Source: Clostridiales bacterium | GTDB taxonomy: Bacteria; Bacillota; Clostridia; Lachnospirales; WQUN01 | Length of the DNA: 64,000 bases | Direction of reading: 5' to 3' | Assembly: GCA_031271295.1 (NCBI GenBank) | Contig: JAISVZ010000035.1 | Coordinates: 42,491-106,490, forward strand | Part shown: piece by piece, positions 17,901-25,540 of the stretch | Layout: the number at the start of each line of letters is the position of its first letter | How positions within the stretch are numbered: position 1 is the first letter of the stretch | Notes under the pieces: generated by a model | Told to the model about the DNA's origin: nothing | The model's input: the letters and a program-made list of their open reading frames with translations, nothing else | Database searches by the model: none | Position numbers and translations under genes: made by a program

Positions 17901-18614
17901 ACGACGATAACGCCGGAGGGAGAAGTTATTGTTCCAAAAGGCGGCGCAGAAGTAAAAATCAACGATGACAACGGCTTTACCTATTATATTCCCGAAGGCG
18001 CAACCATTATCCTCGACGGGAATCTGCGGCAGGGTTATCTTATTTTAGTTAATAACCATTTTGAGGATATCTCAGAGGATAGCTGGTATTATGATGACGT
18101 TTTGTTTGTCTACTCGCACGGTTTGATGCGCGGAACAAGCGCAAGCCCCGTGCTGTTTAGTCCGGGCATTGCGGCAACGCGCGGCATGATAGTGACGATA
18201 CTCTATAGTCTTTCCGGAGAGCCGGACGTGAGAAACATGACGAACCCGTTTCTTGATGTATCCGACAGCCAATGGTACGCCGACGCGGTGAAATGGGCGG
18301 CGCAAAGCGGTATCGTAAGCGGCATTGGCAAAGAGCTCTACGCGCCTGATATCGCTGTTACGCGGCAGGATTTGGCGGTGATTCTGAATAACTACGCCGA
18401 GTTTGCGGGTATTGCCCTGCCGGAACTGCGGGATTATCCCGGCTTTGCCGACGACGCGGACGCAGCGAACTACGCAAGGGAGGCAATAGAGCGGTTCGTT
18501 AAGGCTATGATACTAAGCGGTAAGGGCGCAAACACCATTGACCCGAAAGGCGAGGCGACACGGGCAGAGGTTGCGGCGATGCTCCATAGATTTATCGCGG
18601 CAACAGAGGAATAG
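11991..18614 (+). CDS. Giant SLH-domain surface protein with beta-helix and Ig-like repeats
   Basis: A 2207-residue secreted protein. Residues 1-28 form a signal peptide (basic start, hydrophobic core, ANA-A cleavage site). Residues of about 30-1400 are rich in repeated LDLGGHTI / VRGGTVN / LTIKNG-type strands typical of right-handed parallel beta-helix (pectate-lyase-like) folds. About 1535-1840 hold three Ig-like repeats with the VGETL...YQWYA signature; the last two are nearly identical. A DNPGEDPG linker (about 1712-1750), a Gly-rich stretch and a GGG-T/V-rich segment follow. Three S-layer homology domains (about 2020-2207) anchor it to cell wall polymers. The ATG at 11991 is chosen over upstream TTG because of AGGGAGGAATC and the signal peptide. 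Role: probable surface adhesin or carbohydrate-contact protein; no catalytic motif was recognised. Confidence 0.88.
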   Translation: MKRIILSRLLPALAITAALTLLPKAANAAGNGGAFTIGSTAYVTLQEAVAAAEDHDVIVMRDHFMANGETEIVTNKTLTIDMNGFMWFLSRDTQSNPGSIYLSALTFASPEDTAPANIAINNGIFLDNSVLERNNPATVGVRANNVILNLNNISIGDPDKDYSAQPSPDISNNTFNNAMDVALFLEKGAEVSVSGNGLYVGYYISVIVASGESGKVHFGAGSNTFYRYKGSKNPLFSCHRETFAASANINSDCFNNGNDNFASYTANESAYEPFLRKREDSYGSFQDAFAAVSGGSKYDNVIEMTRDVYFSGGSGLDVTNIGSGGNPKNFILDLRGNTLYCNSGSAIGNSAVFLLNGGSDVLVRNGTIYADAQNAGFLGVFNVVGASTLTLENVNITAVASDPDKSHELLSAARVAEGTLNVSGSILRGNRLAINKVEAQATTVNITSGEFHGGTSAFGGDGLNLNINMPLGPENEPNYGVYPPNYRVAGVKSVYIVADPVIFIEDVGYFTELIAPVFNYTDGENPANHGRTVTLLREFTADMSMMINNPQNVTFDLNGHTITWTENSYSNKLTGDPWPSVLVQDNGSLTIKNGSLRNLFQRSDSIGGSGSTYVLGCYVNAKVLLEGVSTSSRDGQAGNRERLFYLERGCDLTVNGGDHYAADILCAGNIDTNTLTLKSGTFALSRAVPLDANILFYAAEPVNVIIGNGSIKSENKVGFPTSGQTGFEIIQYGADDDLYFTGEIANKPAFYKSLAAAVTAAAEGETVYQLGDVTQDGAVTIDTGRNFTLDLLGRTLTAPSGVNTMFAITNGHLTITNGTVNSQGEHVASVTGGSAAISIGSGYYSSQENVIYAGGAAKIYFSGESVIESLGNFRAITTILGAEVVIDGYIPNVNGWEDDRRLTITRVIFSTGGAYYFSLNDAARAVTEDGQVILLHNDLETTAVMQLESSNGYDIVLDLGGHTINMVSDSTGNNIALSIAAKQRKQDEAVLTVRGGTVNNSMPVSFRSDEIGYAIHIQSARVILDNVRVANSGVGLNAAANSYVTVRGGSSFAAYRAAGWSIGHSAIYVEDGSFTDIPHSQDLMGYYILSLNSPTSTTGAISGVNMHDYFLDGVKISEEEAFRASKGTVSIKSRIESEVGITPANPPGGGIVISRGSSLAEAGRYMSEGCTITLLGDNTLTEPLDLPSDMSYTLNLNGYTISGAFWEEYLLRAAGGGRTLIVKNGALEAAGNAALVLDGGYAELSGITAISEGSSPLILNNGAQALIDDCELTGDNHAIEFADAASSAEIVTGYFEARGGNTAFGDSARVSIDPNAAIFPDNWQSAGVVIVSENMHYNIEIAPVADDRATVSTGPSNNAMAGVRVTVYISDMERSYHLKSVTVNGGDGEEIPVFPLIGGREYEFVMPAQSVTVRVETQRDTDVTNAEVYGLPVWETNLHAVLEPEGSRPFSIEWRISPWENYKEDYEAGGYSEYEILGYEPVITLPDQYNGRKSGYYLYFLVNRLEGDDILLSLGEIKEHANTPNWQDEYGTPISSLTITGTPLQGETLTASVAPDDAAILGFMWYARDGEQEQLLTSITSGSAIQYTLTENEVGKEVFARAVTAVGPIAASSELPISAAGTEAASVTFSGTAKVGETLLASVSPYDAAAVSYQWYAAVGRTGTGIPITGATGSSYRLTAAEAGRYVYVVARGINGSEAVSERTGAVEADDNPGDNPGEDPGEDPGDNPGDNPGEDPGDNPGEDPGDNPGVEVASVTLSGTAKVGETLWAMVSPYNAEAVSYQWYAAISPIGTGMPIIGASAAAYSLTAAEAGRYIYVVARGINGSEAESERTGAVEAAGNYPGGGGPGGGYPGGGGSGGGYPGGGGSGGGNGGGDPDSGENGGITVNTPGEQEIPGGGTVDTPEGGTPVKNDDGSVTLPGGGTITRPDDTEVDAPGGAVIDEDGTIVLPPNGGGSIKTPNGGTIEVPPKTTITPEGEVIVPKGGAEVKINDDNGFTYYIPEGATIILDGNLRQGYLILVNNHFEDISEDSWYYDDVLFVYSHGLMRGTSASPVLFSPGIAATRGMIVTILYSLSGEPDVRNMTNPFLDVSDSQWYADAVKWAAQSGIVSGIGKELYAPDIAVTRQDLAVILNNYAEFAGIALPELRDYPGFADDADAANYAREAIERFVKAMILSGKGANTIDPKGEATRAEVAAMLHRFIAATEE
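17127..17240 (+). repeat. Tandem GA(T/C)AATCCCGGA / GAAGACCCCGGA repeats in the SLH gene
   Basis: About nine 12-bp units encode alternating DNPG and EDPG tetrapeptides. They form an acidic, proline-rich spacer between two nearly identical Ig-like domains. The array is a likely site of length variation. Confidence 0.9.
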
Positions 18615-18645
18615 CACCGCGCCATCTCTTATATGGAATAATTTG

Positions 18646-18694
18646 AAACAAGCCGTCAGCCTTTCTAAATACAGGGCTGACGGCTTGTTTTTTT
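18646..18694 (+). terminator. Strong intrinsic terminator after the SLH gene
   Basis: AAACAAGCCGTCAGCC (18646-18661) pairs with GGCTGACGGCTTGTTT (18675-18690) around a 13-base loop, followed by seven or more T. The rest of the gap to 18868 holds no ORF; a TACAAT-like -10 near 18763 may drive the next gene. Confidence 0.95.
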
Positions 18695-18868
18695 ATTTGC
18701 GGTTTTATGGCGTGAGGGAATATAGCATTAAGAGCGAAGGTTCCAATAATTCTAAATATATGATACAATGCTGACAGACTGTTTAATCTATACCAAGCCA
18801 AAGCACTGTCCGCATCAATAAAATTTGCGGAAAAATCCGCGTGCCGGCGTACGGGAGGAATAATTTCA

Positions 18869-19288
18869 ATGACTGTATTTATCAGGCTTAAATCCGCGGG
18901 CAAACGCCGCGCCGTTTTGGAAAACGTGCCGTATACCATTTCGGATACCGTATTAACGCTGCGGCGGTTAATAACGGAAATTGTTCATTTGGAAACGGAA
19001 AAGTACAACAGCCGAATGGGTGAGAGCAAGATTATGCCGTTTCTTACGGAGGATGAAATATCGGATAAAAGCCAAACCGGAAAGGTGGGTTTTGGCAGCA
19101 TATACTCCGATAAAAAGGCGGACGCCGCAAAAGCCGTTGAAACGGCGCTGCTTTGCTTTGCGGACGGGTTGTTCCGCGTAATATTAAATGAAACAGAAAT
19201 AACCGGGCTTGACACACCTGTTGAAGTTAAAGAAAACGACGTAATTACATTTATCCGCTTAACATTCCTTGCCGGGCGGTTATGGTAG
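18869..19288 (+). CDS. Small hypothetical protein preceding the DUF4132 gene
   Basis: A 139-residue soluble protein with no signal peptide, preceded by GGGAGGAATAATTTCA. It opens MTVFIRLKSAGKRRAVLENVPY and closes with a hydrophobic strand (DVITFIRLTFLAGRLW). The strand-rich pattern at both ends could be a beta-grasp (ubiquitin-like) fold, but that is a guess from composition. It is followed 102 bp downstream by the giant DUF4132 gene on the same strand, so the two are probably one transcription unit. I do not recognise a characterised family. Confidence 0.75.
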   Translation: MTVFIRLKSAGKRRAVLENVPYTISDTVLTLRRLITEIVHLETEKYNSRMGESKIMPFLTEDEISDKSQTGKVGFGSIYSDKKADAAKAVETALLCFADGLFRVILNETEITGLDTPVEVKENDVITFIRLTFLAGRLW

Positions 19289-19390
19289 CGCCGCGCGGCT
19301 GTTCGGTTTTTTCATATCTTGCAGTGCGGTTGTGGTAAGGTTGCCGCGGTTCGGTTTTCGCCCAAGCAAACGCAGAAACGGAGGTTTATT

Positions 19391-22300
19391 ATGTTTGACA
19401 GCAAAAATTCGCAAAGAAACTCAACTTTGGTAAAAGAATACTTTAAGCGTGCAAAAAAGCTAAGGCTTGGCGCGTCCGCAGACATCATTACTTCTATTTG
19501 GAATTCATTCGCAGGCGTAAGGGGAATGAGTATTAACACTGATTTATTAAGTACATATCCCAACCGGTTAGGGGATTTTAACAAGGCGTTTAAAGATTTG
19601 TGCGGGTACGATACCTCAAAGTGCGAAATACTTGACGATTTTTTTTGCCCGAAAATGATTTCCGCCTTAAACTCATTTTTTGAAAAGCGGGAAACGGAGC
19701 GAATCCGCAGGGAATGCGAGCTTATTATGCAATGCTCTTATTCTTATTCGCTGTATCGCCCCTCTTACCGTTCGCGGTATGCGGCAAATTATATAGATTT
19801 ATTTTTCTATGCTTTCGGCAACGCAATTAATTTTGTAACTCTGGGCTTACCTTTGGAAGAGGCAATGAAAATTAAACAGTCGGATTTTAGCCGTTATTCC
19901 AATAACGCGAATAATACTGCGGATTTTCTTCCGGATTTTTCAAACCATATTGCGCTTGCTCTGCAAGACGGTAACGAAGCGGTTTTCGATTTGGTGCAAG
20001 AGGCGATATATGGCGATAACAGCGAAATTACGCTAAACCATGATATTATAAAAGGCATTGTAAAGAGCGGAAACAGCCGCGCGCTTGAACTTTTGGGCAA
20101 ACTTTTGCTGGCGGCAAAAGCTCAGGAGGGGCTAAGGCAGTCTATTCTTGAAACGTGCGACAGCGGAACAATTGAAAGCCATATTTATTTTATAAGGATG
20201 ATTCTTGAAAATGATCTGTGCCGTTTTTCGTCCGTTATCCGCGCGTTTGATACGTGGTCGGGCTTGGGTTTCGGCGATATGAAGCAAAAAGCGGCGGAAA
20301 AATGTATGTCGCTTGCGCTTAAATATTTAACGGATAAAAATGAAATTGAAAAAGGAATTGCTTCTAAGGATACAACGGAAATTTATTTGGCGTTATGGGC
20401 AATTTCCTGCCGCGATGTTATAAGCGCAACCGAAAGCAGCCGGAAGCTAATTGAAAGCCCCGAAAAATACAAACGGCTTGTTGGCTGGTATTTTGTAACA
20501 CATACAAACGGAGTTTCGTTTCGCCACAATATTGCGGTAAATTATTTGCATGTGCGCGACGCCGAGGAATTGGCGTGGGTTTGCGAAAACCTGCATGTAA
20601 ACGGCAACGCGAACTCTTATTACTATTTTAAACCGGAAAATCCGTTAGGGTTAAAAAAATATTACGACAGCATATATCCGAAGGAAAAACTTGAACGCGC
20701 GGCTTTGTTTGATAAATTGGCGGAAATTGCGGAGTTTATCGGCAAAAAGGAAAAAATGTTTGAGCAGAGCGTTTTTCCGTGGTACACGCAAAAGTTAAGC
20801 GTTTCGCAGCCAATAGGCGTTATGATATCGCTGGCGGCTTACGATTTTTCAGCCGAATTAATACTGAAGTTAGAAAAATTCATCTCGCTTATGGATACCG
20901 ACGGGCGTTTGTTTTACTACACCAAACTTTTGAATTTCAGAAATTTGCGGCACAGAGAAATTTTGCTGGAGGGTTTGTCCGATAAAAGCGTAAAAGTGCG
21001 CGAGCGTATTGTGGAAATATTAAATAACGCGCCTTTGTTATTAACCGAGATGGAATCTATCGCCGAAAAGCTTTCCACTCAAAGCTCCGCGCTGCGTAAA
21101 AGTTTTATCGGCTTATTAAAAAACCAAAACAAACGGCTCATAGACCCCGCTATTCAAAAATTATTGGATTCTCAGGATAAAAACCGGTTAATTGCGGGTG
21201 TGGAACTGGTTGAAATTTTTTCGAAGGATAACGAAGGTTTTGCCATAAAGTATTACGATAAACTTGCCGCAATAAAAGCATCCGAGAAAACGCCGCAGGA
21301 TGTATTTAAGCTTATTGAAAAAATTACGCAAACCTATCAAGGCGAGGACGAATTTAACGAAAATAACGGATATGGTTTATTCAATCCCGCTTCCGGAGTT
21401 TTTTCATATCCGGCATACGAGGCAAAGCGTCCTGCTGTGGTATCTTTAGGAGGTAACGAACTTAAATCCCGTATTGTGCCGGATGAAAACGAAGTTGAGG
21501 CGCTGTACCTTCGAATAGGTGAAGTTTTCAGCAAATATAGGGATTATGAATACGAAGCGGAATATATGAACCGCACTAAAGAAAAGGTTTTGCTTGGCAA
21601 TGACGGGTATGGTATAGGTTTATTGGCGGGGAGCAAATACGTGCGGGGCGGCTACGGAAACCCCATTACGGATTACCCGCTGGCGGATATTTGGCTTAAC
21701 GCCGCCGGAGAATTTGCGCACAGCAAAACCAAGCTTGCCGCGGTTTTAAGCCTTACGGCAAGCCATTACAGGTACGGTAAGGCTTATAAAGTTTGGTTTA
21801 GTGTTCTATTTTCCGGCTTTCCTATTTGCTGCGCCGACGACAAAAAGGTAAAGGAGCTTATAAAACGTCTTGAAACTAAAAAAATAAATGTCAATAAGTG
21901 CAATTTAATTCTTAACGCAATTTTTAATACCGGAGAAACCTGTTTGTTTGATTTTGCATTTGCCTCTTATGTTAACCTTGTGCGGAAAATACCGAACGAA
22001 CGGTTAAAGGATGAGTGCGAGAGGGATGAGAATCCGCTTGGCGGGCGTTATGCTTACAGGGAAAACCGGAACGAAAAAGCAATTTATTCGCCTTATTTGA
22101 ATTATTGGCGAAGCCTTGCGTATAACAGTATTAAAACCGACGAACAGTTCACGGTCTATTTTTTGGAAATGTGGTACGAAAACCTTGCATCCGGGGAAAT
22201 GCGTTATAACGGCACTACGGATTCGTTTAGTTATTTGCAGGAGTGGAGTAAATTTCTTACATCGGGGAAGCTGTGTTTTTACGGTTTATCATATAAGGAT

Positions 22301-24583
22301 ATTTTCCGCGCCTTTAACTTAAACCTTATTGCGGGCGACGCAATTTGCTTTTATTTTTCCTTTTCCGCAAACGCGGCGGAGGGTATGCGCTTGGTTACGG
22401 GCGGTTCCGTTGAAGAGCGCGAGGTGCTTGCAAAGTACCCCGCAGCGGAAAAACTGCTTGAGCAGGTAATAAACCGGGTTGTAACCTTTGAGGAAAACAG
22501 GGGCGAACTTCCCGCGATTCTTTCAAATATCGCGGTACAAATAAAGCGCTTTAACGGGGGAATTACGCATTTTGTAAACCTTCTGGTATCGCTTGGCGGT
22601 GCTGATTTTTACCGTGGGTACGACTATTCGTTTTACAACAGCGCGGCTATAACAAAAAAGGAAAGTTTAAGTTTTCTGCTTCGCCGCTGCCTGCCAAAAG
22701 AAGGCGAAACTCCGCAAATGCTGAAAGACGCGCTAACCCAGGCCAAAATTTCGGAAAAGCGAGTTATTCAGGCGGCAATTTATACGCCCGCGTGGGCGTA
22801 CCTTTTGGAAAAAGCGATGAATATTAAAGGCTTAAAATGCGGCGTGTGGTTTTTTCACGCCCACATAAACGAGAACTTTACCTCCGAAAAGGAAACCGAA
22901 ACCGCCATTTATTCTCCCATAACGCCGCAGCAGTTTAACGACGGCACATTTGATAAAAACTGGTTTTATGAAGCATACAATACCCTTGGCGAAAAGCGCT
23001 TTAACGAGCTTTATAAAAACGCGAAGTATATAACAACATCCAATATTTCGCACAGGCGTTCTCAGCTTTACTGCGACGCAGTTTTAGGAAGGCTTAATTT
23101 AGACGATACCCGCGCGGAAATTACCCAAAAGCGTAACCAGGAGAAGCTTAGGGCGTATGCGCTGATTCCGCTTGATGAAAACAATAAAAACGACGCTTTG
23201 CAGAGGTACGAGTTTATTCGGCAGTTTAAAAAGGAAAGCCGCCAATTCGGTTCGTTAAGGCAGGCAAGCGAAGGCGCCGCCGCGGACACGGCAATGAATA
23301 ATTTGGCGATAACCACAGGTTATGCCGATACCGACCGTATGACATGGGCTTTGGAGGGCGCGAAAATTGAAAGCATTAAGCCGTTAACTCAGCCCTTTGA
23401 AATAGGCGAAGCTTTAGTTTGGCTTGAAATTGCCGAGGACGGAACCGCTTCTGTAAACGTTCGCAAAAAAGAAAAAATACTCAAAACCATACCCAAGGAT
23501 TTGGCTAAAAACGAATATGTGGCGCAGCTAAAAGATGCCGCAAAACAGCTTAAAGACCAAAAAAGCCGCGCCAAACAAAGTTTAGAGGCGGCGATGATTT
23601 CCCGCGCGGCCTTTAGCCCAAAGGAAATAGAGGGGCTGTTAAACCATCCGGTTTTGTGCGCTATTGTATCCGTTTTAGTTTTTGCAGGCGAAGAAAAAAT
23701 AGGTTTTCCCGTTATTTCTAACGGAAAGTTTGCGCTAAAGGGCATACTCGGCGAAAAACAGCCGGTAAAGGAGAACGAAGTTCTCGTTATTGCCCATCCC
23801 TATGATTTTATTTCGAATAAAAGCTGGAGCGCTTATCAGCGGCATTTATACCAAAACCAAATTGTTCAGCCGTTTAAGCAGGTGTTCCGCGAATATTACC
23901 CTATTACGCAGGACGAACTTGCGGCGGTAAACGTATCGCGCCGCTACGCGGGAAATCAAATTCAGCCCAAAAAAGCGGCGGCGCTTTTAAAAACACGCGG
24001 GTGGACAGCCAACTACGAAGAGGGCTTACAGCGCGTTTGGCACAAGGAAAACATAACCGCGCGTATGTACGCTTTGGCGGATTGGTTCTCTCCTGCGGAT
24101 ATTGAAGCGCCTACGCTGGAGGAAGTACAGTTTTTCCGGCGTGATAAATACGAAGCGGTTTCGTTTGCGGAAATTGCGCCGGTAATTTTTTCGGAAACAA
24201 TGCGCGATATTGATTTGGCGGTAAGCGCCGCGCACGCGGGCGGGGTAGACCCGCAGGCAAGCCATTCAACGGTTGAAATGCGTATAGCAATTGCACGCGA
24301 ACTTTTGGCGGCGTTATCGGTTAAAAATGTAACATTCCAAAGCGCGCACGCAATGATTAAGGGAAAAATGGGCGATTATTCGGTACATATGGGTTCGGGA
24401 GTTGTGCACATGGGCGGCACGGGTATGATTGCCGTTGTGCCGGTTCATTCCCAATTTAGGGGCAGAATTTTTCTGCCGTTTGCGGACGACGACCCTAAAA
24501 CAGCGGAGGTTTTTTCAAAAATTCTGCTTTTTGCCGATGACGCAAAAATAAAAGATCCGGGGATACTTAACCAAATTGGGTAA
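19391..24583 (+). CDS. Giant DUF4132 (MolR/YehI-like) protein with helical repeats
   Basis: A 1730-residue soluble protein. ATG at 19391 follows AACGGAGGTTTATT and is chosen over an upstream in-frame start. The first two thirds look like alpha-helical HEAT/ARM-type repeats, with GLSDKSVKVRERIVEIL as a clear HEAT unit. Near residues 1260-1320 the stretch YEFIRQFKKESRQFG...RQASE and ATTGYADTDRMTWALE matches the DUF4132 signature known from E. coli YehI (MolR). The C-terminal 300 residues end in a VEMRIAIARELL...VKGKMGDY-type domain with AVVPVHSQFRGRIFLPFADD. In enterobacteria such proteins sit with MoxR ATPase and VWA genes; none are present here. Function is unknown. Confidence 0.8.
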   Translation: MFDSKNSQRNSTLVKEYFKRAKKLRLGASADIITSIWNSFAGVRGMSINTDLLSTYPNRLGDFNKAFKDLCGYDTSKCEILDDFFCPKMISALNSFFEKRETERIRRECELIMQCSYSYSLYRPSYRSRYAANYIDLFFYAFGNAINFVTLGLPLEEAMKIKQSDFSRYSNNANNTADFLPDFSNHIALALQDGNEAVFDLVQEAIYGDNSEITLNHDIIKGIVKSGNSRALELLGKLLLAAKAQEGLRQSILETCDSGTIESHIYFIRMILENDLCRFSSVIRAFDTWSGLGFGDMKQKAAEKCMSLALKYLTDKNEIEKGIASKDTTEIYLALWAISCRDVISATESSRKLIESPEKYKRLVGWYFVTHTNGVSFRHNIAVNYLHVRDAEELAWVCENLHVNGNANSYYYFKPENPLGLKKYYDSIYPKEKLERAALFDKLAEIAEFIGKKEKMFEQSVFPWYTQKLSVSQPIGVMISLAAYDFSAELILKLEKFISLMDTDGRLFYYTKLLNFRNLRHREILLEGLSDKSVKVRERIVEILNNAPLLLTEMESIAEKLSTQSSALRKSFIGLLKNQNKRLIDPAIQKLLDSQDKNRLIAGVELVEIFSKDNEGFAIKYYDKLAAIKASEKTPQDVFKLIEKITQTYQGEDEFNENNGYGLFNPASGVFSYPAYEAKRPAVVSLGGNELKSRIVPDENEVEALYLRIGEVFSKYRDYEYEAEYMNRTKEKVLLGNDGYGIGLLAGSKYVRGGYGNPITDYPLADIWLNAAGEFAHSKTKLAAVLSLTASHYRYGKAYKVWFSVLFSGFPICCADDKKVKELIKRLETKKINVNKCNLILNAIFNTGETCLFDFAFASYVNLVRKIPNERLKDECERDENPLGGRYAYRENRNEKAIYSPYLNYWRSLAYNSIKTDEQFTVYFLEMWYENLASGEMRYNGTTDSFSYLQEWSKFLTSGKLCFYGLSYKDIFRAFNLNLIAGDAICFYFSFSANAAEGMRLVTGGSVEEREVLAKYPAAEKLLEQVINRVVTFEENRGELPAILSNIAVQIKRFNGGITHFVNLLVSLGGADFYRGYDYSFYNSAAITKKESLSFLLRRCLPKEGETPQMLKDALTQAKISEKRVIQAAIYTPAWAYLLEKAMNIKGLKCGVWFFHAHINENFTSEKETETAIYSPITPQQFNDGTFDKNWFYEAYNTLGEKRFNELYKNAKYITTSNISHRRSQLYCDAVLGRLNLDDTRAEITQKRNQEKLRAYALIPLDENNKNDALQRYEFIRQFKKESRQFGSLRQASEGAAADTAMNNLAITTGYADTDRMTWALEGAKIESIKPLTQPFEIGEALVWLEIAEDGTASVNVRKKEKILKTIPKDLAKNEYVAQLKDAAKQLKDQKSRAKQSLEAAMISRAAFSPKEIEGLLNHPVLCAIVSVLVFAGEEKIGFPVISNGKFALKGILGEKQPVKENEVLVIAHPYDFISNKSWSAYQRHLYQNQIVQPFKQVFREYYPITQDELAAVNVSRRYAGNQIQPKKAAALLKTRGWTANYEEGLQRVWHKENITARMYALADWFSPADIEAPTLEEVQFFRRDKYEAVSFAEIAPVIFSETMRDIDLAVSAAHAGGVDPQASHSTVEMRIAIARELLAALSVKNVTFQSAHAMIKGKMGDYSVHMGSGVVHMGGTGMIAVVPVHSQFRGRIFLPFADDDPKTAEVFSKILLFADDAKIKDPGILNQIG

Positions 24584-24700
24584 TTAACAAACTCCCGTAA
24601 AAAATCACGAAAAAAATGCGACGGAATATAAAAAATTAAATGAGGAATACTATTTTTGTACTAACTATTTTTTTCGGAAAATTACTAAGGAGGAATTGCA

Positions 24701-24928
24701 ATGAGAAGAGCCAGAACTTTCGACTTAATAGCTCTTACCTTGCTCATAATAGGCGCGATTAACTGGGGATTGGTAGGCCTGTTACAATTTGATCTTATCG
24801 CCATGATTTGCGGCGGTTCGGCGAGTGTTGTTTCAAGAATAATTTATGCGCTCATAGGTGTTTCGGGATTGTATTGCTTAACCCTTTACGGACGTATAGA
24901 TTCACATATGGTTATGAGCAGAGATTAA
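24701..24928 (+). CDS. DUF378 small membrane protein (YuzA-like)
   Basis: A 75-residue protein with two transmembrane helices and the family signature IGAINWGLVGLLQFDLIA in the first, followed by the short loop and the second helix ALIGVSGLYCLTLYGR. AAGGAGGAATTGCA precedes the ATG. Stand-alone gene with its own terminator. Function in the family is unknown; it is a common small membrane protein of Firmicutes. Confidence 0.93.
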   Translation: MRRARTFDLIALTLLIIGAINWGLVGLLQFDLIAMICGGSASVVSRIIYALIGVSGLYCLTLYGRIDSHMVMSRD

Positions 24929-25150
24929 TCGGTTTTTTAAAATGAGGTAAAGGCGGTAACTGCGATATAAATGAAGTTGCCGCTTTTTTGGTGCGCGTAA
25001 ATTATGCTCCCAAAAATATACACCGTGGCCTAACCAATCGTAAGGCTTGTCAGAAAAAATCATGTTTTCATGATTATGCAGAACCTTTTCAAAGACAGAA
25101 ATATCACATCCGTGGAATCCGATTACCAAATTTGGGAGTTTTGAATACAT
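24902..25150 (-). pseudogene. Truncated toxin-like ORF (FHGCD...GxGVYFWE family)
   Basis: Residues 1-50 (MYSKLPNLVIGFHGCDIS ... YDWLGHGVYFWEHN) match my memory of the conserved N-terminus of a bacterial family of about 200 residues that resembles ADP-ribosyltransferase-like toxins. Beyond about position 25000 the frame reads through the DUF378 terminator and into the DUF378 gene 3' end, giving an unrelated basic tail. The gene has therefore lost roughly three quarters of its length, apparently by a deletion that joined it to the DUF378 locus. The start overlaps the stop of the upstream small gene by one base (TAATG). Confidence 0.6.
24949..24989 (+). terminator. Intrinsic terminator after the DUF378 gene
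   Basis: AAAGGCGGTAACT (24949-24961) pairs, with one bulge and one wobble, with AGTTGCCGCTTT and is followed by a T run. It overlaps the 3' part of the truncated minus-strand ORF at 24902-25150. Confidence 0.8.
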
Positions 25151-25386
25151 TACCTTTTTTCACCGCCATATTGCGGAGTTAAATTACCGAAAGAATCTAT
25201 CAGTCCCATCTCAATAAACTTCGCGCGAATATCTTCTATAAATTCGGCTTTATTTGACACAACCGGGTCGGATAACTCACGTAATCTTTCATTTTGCCAA
25301 TTAGTAATATCTTGATACTGCCTATTATTGTTTTCAATAGCTTTTTCAAATAAAACCGTCATCTTCTCCGCCTCTGCTCTTTCCAT
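25150..25386 (-). CDS. Small charged protein, partner of the truncated toxin-like ORF
   Basis: A 78-residue, highly charged and mostly helical protein (MERAEAEKMTVLFEKAIENN...). A GAGGGGAGG ribosome binding site lies upstream. Its stop codon overlaps the start of the truncated ORF, implying translational coupling. Small upstream genes are common with that family and may be antitoxin-like, but I have no motif evidence for an antitoxin. With its partner broken it may now be an orphan. Confidence 0.6.
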   Translation of the reverse strand: MERAEAEKMTVLFEKAIENNNRQYQDITNWQNERLRELSDPVVSNKAEFIEDIRAKFIEMGLIDSFGNLTPQYGGEKR

Positions 25387-25540
25387 TAATAAAGCCTCCC
25401 CTCATAATAAAACTTCATATATTATATACCTGGAGGAAGCTTAAATATTCTTCTGCTTTGAGTGCACTGATTATAATAAATTTTCTCTCAAATTTCAACA
25501 ATTTTGTTTTACAAGATGCAAATAATTTTTCAAATGTTAC

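Noticed and set aside
17573..17971. A Pro/Ser-rich minus-strand ORF over the SLH gene linker
   Set aside because: It is the antisense of the Gly-rich linker; no start signals.
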